DNA from: Palsa-506 sp963786975
GTDB taxonomy: Bacteria; Actinomycetota; Actinomycetes; Streptosporangiales; Streptosporangiaceae
Length of the DNA stretch: 64,000 nucleotides
Direction of reading: 5' to 3'
Assembly (NCBI GenBank): GCA_963786975.1
Contig: CAWBBE010000005.1
Coordinates: 310,001-374,000 of the forward strand
Below the pieces are notes generated by a model. That model was given only the letters and a program-made list of their open reading frames with translations. It searched no databases and was not told the DNA's origin. The stretch's first letter is position 1. Every line of letters begins with the position of its first letter. Shown in pieces: positions 57,593-64,000 of the stretch. The translations under genes and the position numbers were made by a program.

Positions 57593-58690
57593 TTATCTGG
57601 GTGCCACCCGTCCGTCCAGGACCGGCCGCGGGACGCCGGCCAGGCCGGCCGTCGCGGGCAGCAGCAGCTCGAATACCGAGCCCTTGGCTACCGTGCTGCG
57701 GACGCCGACGGAGCCGTGATGCGCCTCCGCGATCGCCTTGACCACCGCGAGCCCGAGACCGAACCCGCCGATCTCCCGGCTCCGGCCGACGTCGATCCGG
57801 GAGAACCGGCCGAAGATCCGGCCGAGGTCGGCGGCCGCGATGCCGGAGCCCGAGTCGGACACGGCCAGCACGATCTGGTCGCCATCGGCCCGCGCGCTCA
57901 GCTCGATCTGCCCGTCCGGGCCGGTGTGATCAACGGCGTTCTCGATCAGCGCGTCGAGGGCCAGGGTGAGCCGGTCCTCGTCCGCCAGCACGGTGACCTC
58001 GGGCAGGTCGCCCAGTGACCACCGCCGCGGTGCCTGGCCCCACCGGTGCAGGGTCTCCACCAGCAGCTCGGCGACGTCCACCGGCGCCAGCCGGAGGAAG
58101 TCCGGGCCGTCCGTCGCGGCCAGCAGCAGCAGCCGGTTGGCCAGCCTTCGCATCCGCAGCAGCTCGTCCACGGCCACCCTGGCGTCCTCGGCGATCGACT
58201 TGTCCGTCGCGGCATGCTCGATCAGCTCGGCATGACCGAGCGCGATGGTGATCGGCGTGCCCAGCTCGTGCGAGACGTCCTGGAGGAACTGGCGCTGCTG
58301 GTCAAGCAGCAGCAGGTTGTGCTCCGAGATCTTCTTCATCTCGGCCATGGCCGCCTGCCTCCGCCGCGCATGCCACACCATCACCACGAACATCATCGCG
58401 AGCAGCGGGACTTCGGCCAGGTACTCCCCGTCTTCCTGCCCGCGCAGCACCTGCCAGCCGATCAGGCCGCCGGTGGCCAGCGTCACGACCGCGACGGTCA
58501 GCACCGTGGAGCCAAGCCGCCACAGCCGGAACCCGTAGACCGCGGTCAGGCTGACCCAGATGATCAGGAACGGGACCGTCTCCCAGGCCGGGAGCAGCCG
58601 CATGGCGAGCAGGTTCAGCCCGATGAAGGCGACCCAGGCGATGTCTACCCAGTAGGCCCGGGCCAGCGCCACGATCCGGTCACGCCGCAT
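57593..58690 (-). CDS. Sensor histidine kinase
   Basis: 365 residues, start 58690. About four membrane helices in residues 10-110 (DIAWVAFIGLNLLAMRLL, FLIIWVSLTAVYGFRLW, VAVVTLATGGLIGW, LLAMMFVVMVWHA), no large external domain, a short coiled coil, then the H box FLQDVSHELGTPITIALGHA (about residue 135). The ATPase has the N box ALIENAVDHTG, G1 AVSDSGSGIAA, the F box and G2 GGFGLGLAVVKA. It autophosphorylates on His and passes phosphate to a response regulator. None is encoded next to it in the window, so it looks orphan. Confidence 0.9.
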   Translation of the reverse strand: MRRDRIVALARAYWVDIAWVAFIGLNLLAMRLLPAWETVPFLIIWVSLTAVYGFRLWRLGSTVLTVAVVTLATGGLIGWQVLRGQEDGEYLAEVPLLAMMFVVMVWHARRRQAAMAEMKKISEHNLLLLDQQRQFLQDVSHELGTPITIALGHAELIEHAATDKSIAEDARVAVDELLRMRRLANRLLLLAATDGPDFLRLAPVDVAELLVETLHRWGQAPRRWSLGDLPEVTVLADEDRLTLALDALIENAVDHTGPDGQIELSARADGDQIVLAVSDSGSGIAAADLGRIFGRFSRIDVGRSREIGGFGLGLAVVKAIAEAHHGSVGVRSTVAKGSVFELLLPATAGLAGVPRPVLDGRVAPR

Positions 58691-58698
58691 GCACGTGC

Positions 58699-59139
58699 TC
58701 AGCCTTCGAGCGCCGCGTCCAGGGAGATGTCGACGCCGGTCAGCGCCTTGCTCACCGGGCAGCCTTCCTTGGCCCGCTGGGCGGCGGCGGCGAAGCCGTC
58801 CGCGTCCAGGCCGTCGACCTCGCCGCGGACGGTGAGCCTGATGCCGGTCAGCCGGAACCCGCCGGCCGGGTCCGGGCCGAGCGTGACGTCGGCCTGCACC
58901 TCAAGCGCCTGCGGCGTGCCGCCTGCCGAGCCGATCTCACCCGAGAGCGCCATCGAGTAGCAGGCCGAGTGCGCGGCCGCGATCAGTTCCTCCGGGCTGG
59001 TGAAGCCGCCTGCGTCCTCGGCAGCGCGGCGCGGGAAGGAGACCTCGTAGGTACCGAGCTTGGAACTGGTCAGCTCGACCTGGCCGGAGCCTTCCTGCAG
59101 CGTGCCGTTCCATGCGGTGCGAGCGGTGCGAGTGGGCAT
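58699..59139 (-). CDS. OsmC family peroxidase
   Basis: 146 residues, ATG 59139, with GAGGAG six bases upstream. OsmC/Ohr fold: TSPEELIAAAHSACYSMALS carries the first catalytic Cys (about residue 61) and RAKEGCPVSKALTGVDISLD the second (about 127). The enzyme reduces organic hydroperoxides with thiols. The TRTARTAWNGTLQEGSGQVE start is that of the OsmC branch. It lies 8 bases upstream of the histidine kinase stop-to-start junction on the same strand, so OsmC and the kinase may be co-transcribed. Confidence 0.88.
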   Translation of the reverse strand: MPTRTARTAWNGTLQEGSGQVELTSSKLGTYEVSFPRRAAEDAGGFTSPEELIAAAHSACYSMALSGEIGSAGGTPQALEVQADVTLGPDPAGGFRLTGIRLTVRGEVDGLDADGFAAAAQRAKEGCPVSKALTGVDISLDAALEG

Positions 59140-59375
59140 GGGTACTCCTCACGGGCGGGGACAATTCCCGATCAATCGCAGCTAATAACTCTCACCGACA
59201 AGGTAGCCCGCAGCAGCTGGCCGGACTGCACCGCACCGGCACTACGCTGTCGCGCCCGCGTTCCGCGGCCATCGTCCGCAATCCGGGCGGATGCCCTGCT
59301 ACGTGCGCAATCCGGTGCTTAGGCCGCCTGCGCGGCGGGCAGGAACCCGGCAGGAACCCGGGGGGGTGACCGCGG

Positions 59376-60059
59376 ATGCTTGCATCGTCGCCAGCACCGT
59401 CGCTCAATACCATGCTCGAACGGATCGGCCAGACCCAGGCGCCGTTATCCGCCATCACCGCCGCGCTGCTTGGCGTGGCAGTACTCGTGGTGGTCGCGCT
59501 CCCCACCGGGCTGCTGCTTATGCACGTCGACACCATGGCTCATGAAGGGACTCATGCGCTGATCCGCTCCGGTACGGGCGGGTCGGTGCAGAGCGTGACG
59601 ATGAGGGCGAATGGCAGTGGACTGACGAGGTCGAAGGGCGGCGCCGGTGTCCTGTCCGGCGTGGCCGGCTACCTCGGTCCCAGCGCCTTCGGCCTCGCCG
59701 CGGCGAAGCTGATCTCGATCGGGCACATTGTCTTGGTGCTGTGGCTGGCCATCCTCCTGCTCGGCGTCTTGCTGATGATGATCCGCAATTTGTTCGGGTT
59801 CTGCTGCGTCGCTGTCGCTGGCTTCGTCCTGTACCTCTTCGCCCGCAACGGGAGCGTCGGCTCGGAGACAGTCGTTGCCTACCTCCTTACCTGGTTCCTG
59901 CTGGTTTCCGGCCTCCGGAGCGTTTTCGGGTACGACGGCCGGGATGGTGATGCGGCGAACCTCGTTAAGGCGACTTTCCTGCCGCGCGTGCTCTGGATCG
60001 GTATCTGGCTGACCGGAACGACGTTCGCGCTGGTGCTCGGCGGCAGCCTGCTGATCTGA
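59376..60059 (+). CDS. M50-like membrane metallopeptidase
   Basis: 227 residues, ATG 59376. Membrane protein with about six helices. After the first helix (LLGVAVLVVVALPTGLLLM) comes DTMAHEGTHALIRSGTGG, the HExxH zinc site of M50B peptidases embedded next to a membrane segment, and then GVLSGVAGYLGPSAFGLAAA, like the conserved glycine-rich block of that family (GYxGPxxxGL). A second ligand Asp could be in GYDGRDGDAAN. Family members without known substrates are common in actinobacteria. Divergent from OsmC across about 235 bp. Confidence 0.78.
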   Translation: MLASSPAPSLNTMLERIGQTQAPLSAITAALLGVAVLVVVALPTGLLLMHVDTMAHEGTHALIRSGTGGSVQSVTMRANGSGLTRSKGGAGVLSGVAGYLGPSAFGLAAAKLISIGHIVLVLWLAILLLGVLLMMIRNLFGFCCVAVAGFVLYLFARNGSVGSETVVAYLLTWFLLVSGLRSVFGYDGRDGDAANLVKATFLPRVLWIGIWLTGTTFALVLGGSLLI

Positions 60060-60138
60060 CCGGCCGCGACCGGGCCGGAATCGGCGGGCCGGGCCGGGCG
60101 CTCCGGTTGACCTCAAGCCCGGTTGAAGGTGCAGGCTG

Positions 60139-61026
60139 GTGACGATGAACGAGAAGGAACTTGCCGGGTACCTTGACCGGATCGGCACCGGGCGCCCGGC
60201 CCGGGCGGACTCGGCGGCACTGGGTGCGCTGCACCGCGCGCATCTGCTAACGGTCCCGTTTGAGAACCTGAGCATTCACCTGGGCGAGCCCATCTCACTG
60301 GAACCCGGGGACTTGATCGGCAAGATCGTGTCCGGCCGGCGGGGCGGCTTCTGCTACGAGCTCAACGGGGCGTTCGCCATGCTGCTCGGCGCGCTCGGCT
60401 TCGGCGTCCGGCTGCTGGCCGCGCGGGTATTCGGCGACGACGACCGGCCCGGCCCGCCGTTCGACCACCTGGCGCTGCTGGTGCATACCACCGACGGGGA
60501 CGGGCCCTGGCTTGCCGACGTGGGATTCGGCAAGCACAGCGAGTTTCCGCTGCGCTTCGGCGAGCGAGGGCAGCAAGACGATCCGGCCGGCCGGTTCCGG
60601 CTGGCCGAGGCCCGGCCGGGGGCGGCGGCCCAGTGGCCCGGGAACCTGGCCGGGACCGCCGACGGGAACGCGGCCGGGGCCCGTGACTGGAGCGTGGCTG
60701 ACGCCCGGGCCGGGGATATCGACGTCATCAGGGACGGGCAGCCGCAGTACCGGCTCGAGCCGCGGGAGCGGGCGCTGGCTGACTTCGGGCCCACCTGCTG
60801 GTGGCAGCAGACCTCGCCGGAATCCCATTTCACCCGCACCACGGTCTGCTCGCGACTGACCGCCAGCGGCCGGATCTCCATCAGCGGCCGGACGCTGATC
60901 CGCACCGAGGACGGCGCCAGGACCGAGCAGGAACTGCCGGCCGACGGCGCGGTCCTCGCCGCTTACCGCGACCATTTCGGGATCATCCTCGACCGGGTCC
61001 CGGCCGTGGCGGCGCCGGCCGGCTAG
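60139..61026 (+). CDS. nat: Arylamine N-acetyltransferase
   Basis: 295 residues, GTG 60139 (ATG 60145 equally possible). Acetyl-CoA-dependent N-acetylation of arylamines and hydrazines. The catalytic triad is visible: Cys in VSGRRGGFCYELNGAFAMLL (about residue 72), His in PFDHLALLVH (about 111) and Asp in PWLADVGFGKHSEFPL (about 127). The N-terminal helical bundle (ELAGYLDRIGTGRPARADSA, VPFENLSIHLGEPISL) is standard. The length is a little above the usual 280 residues because of an Ala/Gly-rich loop near 165-185. Confidence 0.9.
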   Translation: MTMNEKELAGYLDRIGTGRPARADSAALGALHRAHLLTVPFENLSIHLGEPISLEPGDLIGKIVSGRRGGFCYELNGAFAMLLGALGFGVRLLAARVFGDDDRPGPPFDHLALLVHTTDGDGPWLADVGFGKHSEFPLRFGERGQQDDPAGRFRLAEARPGAAAQWPGNLAGTADGNAAGARDWSVADARAGDIDVIRDGQPQYRLEPRERALADFGPTCWWQQTSPESHFTRTTVCSRLTASGRISISGRTLIRTEDGARTEQELPADGAVLAAYRDHFGIILDRVPAVAAPAG

Positions 61027-61196
61027 CCATCGCGCGGGCCGCCGCCGGGCGCCGCCGGGCCGGGCGGGCGCGGTATTTTGCCCTGCCTTGACCATTCCTG
61101 GATATTTACCGCTAATGTCGGTGCAGAAGCTCGCAGCACAGGCCTGATCATGACCGCAGAGCGGCGAGCTGGCACCCAGGGGAGTGGGGGAATGCG

Positions 61197-61346
61197 GTGA
61201 AGGCATTCGGGATAGTTTTATTAGCTTTGGGTGCGTTTATCACGTTTGCCATCGCGAGTAGCTACCATGCGTGGCGGGTTTTCGGGATTATTGTGATGAT
61301 TGCCGGTTTGGTGGCATTTGCCGCAGGTTCCGTGCCCTCGGAATGA
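61197..61346 (+). CDS. 49-residue two-helix membrane protein with TTA codons
   Basis: GTG 61197 opens MKAFGIVLLALGAFITFAIA, then SSYHAWRVFGIIVMIAGLVA and FAAGSVPSE, stopping at 61346. Two hydrophobic helices are separated by SSYHAWR. GGGGAGTGGGGGAA lies upstream as ribosome binding site. The base composition is strikingly A/T-rich for this genome, and codons 8 and 9 are both TTA, a codon nearly absent from GC-rich actinobacterial genes and used as a translational control point through bldA tRNA in Streptomyces. Function unknown. Confidence 0.6.
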   Translation: MKAFGIVLLALGAFITFAIASSYHAWRVFGIIVMIAGLVAFAAGSVPSE

Positions 61347-61470
61347 GGCCCGGCGAATCCGGGCCCGGCGTCGATGCCGCTGCGACAGGCCCGCCCAGCG
61401 TGCTGCTCCCGGCTGCGCCGTGCGGCCCCTTCATCAGCGCGGATGCCCGCGGTTGACCTATTGTTCCGGT

Positions 61471-62379
61471 GTGATCTCCTACCAAGCCGGGCCCGGCGCG
61501 GCCGCCCCCATGCCGCAGCCTGGCCACTCTGTCGTCGCCATCGAGCCGCCCGGGACAACGCCAGGGACCTGGGCCGGAGCGCCCAGCGCGGCCCGTGCCA
61601 ACGGGGATATCTACCTCGCCTACCGCCTCCGGCGGCCGCCCGGGCAGGGCGGCCGCGGGTACGCGGTGACGGTGGCGCGCTCGGCCGATGGCGTGCGCTT
61701 CCAGACGCTGCTGACGATCGGCAAGGCGGAGATGGACGCCGAGTCGCTAGAGCGCCCGGCGCTCGTTCACGTCCCGGATGGCACCTGGCGGCTTTACCTG
61801 AGCTGCGCGACCACGGGCACCAGGCACTGGCGCGTCGAGGTGCTCGAGGCGGCCAGCCCGGAGGCGTTCGAGCCCAGGGGCCGCCGGCTGGTACTGCCCG
61901 GCGACGCCAAGACGGCAGTCAAGGATCCGGTGATCCTGCACCATGACGGCGGCTGGCACCTGTGGGCCTGCACGCACCCGCTGACCGACCCGGACCAGAC
62001 GGACCGGATGGCAACCGAGTACGCGAGCAGCGCTGACGGCCTGAGCTGGACCTGGCACGGCACCGCGCTGAGCCCGCGGCCCGGTGAGTGGGACGCTCGC
62101 GGGGTCCGGGTCAGCGCGGTCCGGCTCAATGGCGGCGAGATCGTCGCCTACTACGATGGCCGCGCCACGGCGGCGGAGAATTACGAGGAGCGCACCGGGC
62201 TGGCGGCCGGCCGCGAGCCTGCGGCGCTGACCGCGGTCAGCGCCGCAGGCGTGGCCGAGTCGCCGCACGGCGGCCTGCGCTACCTGAGCATCGTCGACCT
62301 GGGCGACCGGCATGAGCGCTGGTACTACGAGATGACCAGGGCGGACGGCGCGCACGAGCTGCGCACCGAGCTGCGCTGA
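61471..62379 (+). CDS. Glycoside hydrolase family 43-like five-bladed propeller protein
   Basis: 302 residues from GTG 61471 (VISYQAGPGAAAPM); the frame is open upstream to 61300 across the small membrane ORF but is not protein-like there. Blade-type segments follow GH43/GH117 propellers: GAPSAARANGDIYLAYRLRR, VTVARSADGVRFQTLLTIGK, ESLERPALVHVPDGTWRLYL, VKDPVILHHDGGWHLWACTH, YASSADGLSWTWHGTAL and GVRVSAVRLNGGEIVAYYDG. No signal peptide is seen. Catalytic acids cannot be assigned with certainty, so it may be an enzyme or a sugar-binding protein. Confidence 0.68.
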   Translation: MISYQAGPGAAAPMPQPGHSVVAIEPPGTTPGTWAGAPSAARANGDIYLAYRLRRPPGQGGRGYAVTVARSADGVRFQTLLTIGKAEMDAESLERPALVHVPDGTWRLYLSCATTGTRHWRVEVLEAASPEAFEPRGRRLVLPGDAKTAVKDPVILHHDGGWHLWACTHPLTDPDQTDRMATEYASSADGLSWTWHGTALSPRPGEWDARGVRVSAVRLNGGEIVAYYDGRATAAENYEERTGLAAGREPAALTAVSAAGVAESPHGGLRYLSIVDLGDRHERWYYEMTRADGAHELRTELR

Positions 62380-62411
62380 CGCTTCGGTGCAGCAAGCCCG
62401 GCCGGGCTTGG

Positions 62412-63401
62412 TCAGAACTCGCGCGGCTGGCCGTTGCGGGCCTGGCGCTGCCCGGACGGCCTGGCGCCGACCAGCCCGCCGGAGTCGCCGCGCGGTGCCA
62501 GCCAGTCACCGAAGCTCTCCCCGGTGATGTCCTCGAGCAGCCGGATGTCGGCCTCGAACCGCGGGATCAGCGCCTGCCGCTCATCCCAGGTCAGCGGCTG
62601 CCGGGGCGGGGCATCTTGCTGCAGCCGGCGTTCCAGCAGGCCGGTCATCGCGGCCTGGGTCCGGCCGGGCAGCACCGCGCTCGCCGTGGTGCCGATCCGC
62701 AGCACCTGGGACAGCGCACGGTGCCGCAGGGTCAGGTGCGGATGCGCGGTGACGTTCTCCCGCGGCACCTCGGTGAGCACGCCGGCCGGTACCCGGAGGA
62801 ACGCGCAGATCCGGTCCAGCACCCCGGCCGGGTTCTCGATCAGCGCGCGGTAGCGGAAGACCATGACCTGGTCGCCGGGAAACACCGTGTACAGGTGCTC
62901 AAGCTGCTCGCCGTACCGGCCGAGTGCGGTGTAGTGCCAGAAGCCGGCCCAGCCCGCGTCGATCCGGCGGTCTTCCTCGGCGCAGGCCCGCACCACGTCG
63001 CCGATGGGATCGAGCCCGGCCGACCACAGGTGGGTCCAGTTCGAGTGCGCCCGCTCCACCGGGTCGCGCAGGACGATGATCAGCTTCGCGTCCGGGATGA
63101 GCGCCCGGATGCGCCGCTGCGCGGCGCGGTCGTACAGGTAGAACGGGGTTGACTCACCGCGCAGCACGCCCGCCGGGGCCGGGTCGAACAGCGCCTCGTA
63201 GTCTTCCCGCCGCCAGATGTGCTCGCGGTAGGTCGCCACGTCGCCCGGGCCGCCGCGGGCTGGCGGCGGGCCGTCGGTCAGGAAGAACTTGGGTTCCTTG
63301 ACCGCCGACATGAACAGCGCCGGGTGCCGGGCCAGCGCCGCATGCAGCGCGGTGGTGCCCGCCTTCGGCGCGCCCGCAATGAAGAAGTCCGGCAGGGCCA
63401 T
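62412..63401 (-). CDS. PAPS-dependent sulfotransferase
   Basis: 329 residues from ATG 63401, with GAGGAG seven bases upstream. The 5'-phosphosulfate loop FFIAGAPKAGTTALHAALAR is at residues 5-24 and the 3'-phosphate site in KLIIVLRDPVERAHSNWTHL (about 106-125), both standard in the P-loop sulfotransferases that move sulfate from PAPS to an alcohol or amine. GESTPFYLYD and FPGDQVMVFRYRALIENPAG complete the fold. The acceptor is unknown. The C-terminal 20 residues are Gly/Arg-rich. Confidence 0.85.
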   Translation of the reverse strand: MALPDFFIAGAPKAGTTALHAALARHPALFMSAVKEPKFFLTDGPPPARGGPGDVATYREHIWRREDYEALFDPAPAGVLRGESTPFYLYDRAAQRRIRALIPDAKLIIVLRDPVERAHSNWTHLWSAGLDPIGDVVRACAEEDRRIDAGWAGFWHYTALGRYGEQLEHLYTVFPGDQVMVFRYRALIENPAGVLDRICAFLRVPAGVLTEVPRENVTAHPHLTLRHRALSQVLRIGTTASAVLPGRTQAAMTGLLERRLQQDAPPRQPLTWDERQALIPRFEADIRLLEDITGESFGDWLAPRGDSGGLVGARPSGQRQARNGQPREF

Positions 63402-63440
63402 CGAAGCTCCTCGGTGGCGATGGGGGACGGGCCAGGTCAA

Positions 63441-63462
63441 ATAACGACTATACAGGTCGTAT
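63441..63462. promoter_or_regulatory. Imperfect inverted repeat upstream of the sulfotransferase gene
   Basis: ACGAC (63444-63448) and GTCGT (63456-63460) with partly matching flanks lie 40-60 bases before the sulfotransferase start in A/T-rich DNA. TATAGT on the minus strand (63447-63452) could be a -10 box. The site may be a regulator's operator overlapping the promoter. Confidence 0.3.
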
Positions 63463-63564
63463 TGCTAGAATTTGCGGCTCAGCTGAACGTCTTCAGCGCA
63501 CCCCCAGTACCCAGCGACCTCGCGCTGAACCAGCCAGTGGTGAAGGTCACAGCCCGCCGTCCGT

Positions 63565-63620
63565 CCTTGATCACGGAGGATCCGGCACGCAGTCACGTGC
63601 CGGATCCTCCGTGATCAAGG
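63565..63620. terminator. Perfect 25-bp inverted repeat, repeat-family hairpin
   Basis: Arms 63565-63589 and 63596-63620 are perfectly complementary, with a 6-base loop (CAGTCA). The left arm contains GGAGGATCCGGCAC, closely matching the GGCGGATCCGGCAC of the hairpin at 37321. It lies just after the stop of the minus-strand pirin-like gene and upstream of the sulfotransferase gene, where it should insulate the two units. Confidence 0.8.
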
Positions 63621-63650
63621 AAATCGGCCCGCCGCGGGCGCGGTTCGCCG

Positions 63651-64000
63651 TTAACGGCGGCGGGCGAGCAGCGCGGTGTCGAGCGGCGGGGCGGGCAGCG
63701 GGTCACCGTCGTATCCGTTGACCGTTCCGTAAATCCGCCGGCCCAGTCGCGAGCCGCCGCTGCGATCTCCGCCGGGGTCCGGGCCACGAAATTCCACCAC
63801 ATCAGCAGCGGCTCGGCCAGCGGCACGCCGCCGAGCAGGAACAGCCTGCTGCCGGCCGGCGCGGCCATCGTCACCTGGTCCCGCCCGGTGCCCAGGTAAA
63901 GCAGCTGCCCGGTGCGCACTGACGTCCCCTCGATGTCAGCCGACCCGGCCGAGACGAACACCACGTGCTCGTGCGACGGCGTGACCGGGATCCGGCCAGT
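63651..64000 (-). pseudogene. Pirin-like cupin protein, C-terminal part, cut by right edge and frameshifted
   Basis: Reading from the right edge: GRIPVTPSHEHVVFVSAGSA, TGQLLYLGTGRDQVTMAAPA, SRLFLLGGVPLAEPLLMWWN and FVARTPAEIAAAARDWAGG. Near 63735-63742 a one-base shift is needed to continue IYGTVNGYDGDPLPAPPLDT and ALLARRR to a TAA at 63651. This is the C-terminal cupin of pirin proteins (LLGGxPLxEPxxxWWNFVxRT, then a short PLPAPPL tail). The N-terminal metal-binding cupin lies beyond the window. Some pirins act as quercetin dioxygenases or redox sensors. Confidence 0.75.

Noticed and set aside
1..64000. Search by eye for CRISPR arrays, tRNA genes, insertion sequences and phage genes
   Set aside because: No regularly spaced repeats, tRNA T-loop/acceptor patterns, transposase motifs or integrase genes were found.

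Overview
The window is GC-rich DNA from an actinobacterium (phylum Actinomycetota), probably a soil organism. The signs are strong G/C bias at third codon positions, many GTG starts, 4-base stop/start overlaps (GTGA, ATGA), and typical families: CtpE-like P-type ATPase, WS/DGAT, PaaX, DUF6458, ScyD/E-like secreted proteins and arylamine N-acetyltransferase. I cannot name the genus. No tRNA, rRNA, CRISPR array, prophage or intact insertion sequence was seen.

Layout. 1-4.7 kb: left-edge gene end and several gene remnants (ICMT, FAD oxidoreductase, NTF2-like) around an intact secreted ScyD/E-like protein and an agmatinase. 4.8-13.6 kb: an aromatic acyl-CoA operon on the minus strand (PaaX regulator, then feruloyl-CoA synthase-like ligase, thiolase, boxC, boxB, benzoate-CoA ligase) with no boxA reductase in view. 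13.7-17.2 kb: a three-gene cassette of CotH-kinase-like protein, SdiA-regulated-like propeller and sugar-isomerase-like TIM barrel. 17.3-20.8 kb: VOC protein, then an aldo/keto reductase - ornithine cyclodeaminase - threonine dehydratase operon. 20.9-26.7 kb: PHA-depolymerase-like hydrolase and a MacB-type ABC exporter with a peptidoglycan-binding adaptor and a lipoprotein. 26.9-28.6 kb: methyltransferase and SDR.

28.8-36.5 kb is a divergent catabolic cluster around an Lrp/AsnC regulator and a perfect 16-bp palindrome. Leftwards: aminotransferase, cupin, SDR and class II glutamine amidotransferase. Rightwards: Lrp, glutamine-synthetase-like ligase, Dabb protein and APC permease. The gene set suggests import of an amine or amino acid, gamma-glutamylation, oxidation and removal of the glutamyl group. 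Every gene here has one or more reading-frame breaks while its motifs survive, which points to a poor local consensus or recent decay.

36.6-47.5 kb: TMEM175-like channel, an alpha-solenoid repeat protein, K+/H+ antiporter, DUF6458, DinB, NUDIX with divergent GntR, DUF1989, MerR with thioredoxin, a His-rich membrane-anchored protein, a GyrI-like protein and a broken WS/DGAT. 47.5-57.6 kb: flavodoxin, CtpE-like P-type ATPase, NUDIX, mini-metallopeptidase, MFS, acyl-ACP thioesterase and the CP-ATP-grasp / alpha-E / transglutaminase operon. 57.6-64 kb: sensor kinase without an adjacent regulator, OsmC, M50-like membrane peptidase, NAT, a tiny TTA-containing membrane protein, GH43-like propeller, sulfotransferase and a pirin-like gene cut by the right edge.

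Two long perfect hairpins (37321-37370, 63565-63620) and a degenerate half copy (38437-38456) share one core sequence and all sit at gene 3' ends, so they look like a genome repeat family acting as terminators. Isolated frame breaks elsewhere lie mostly in short G/C runs.
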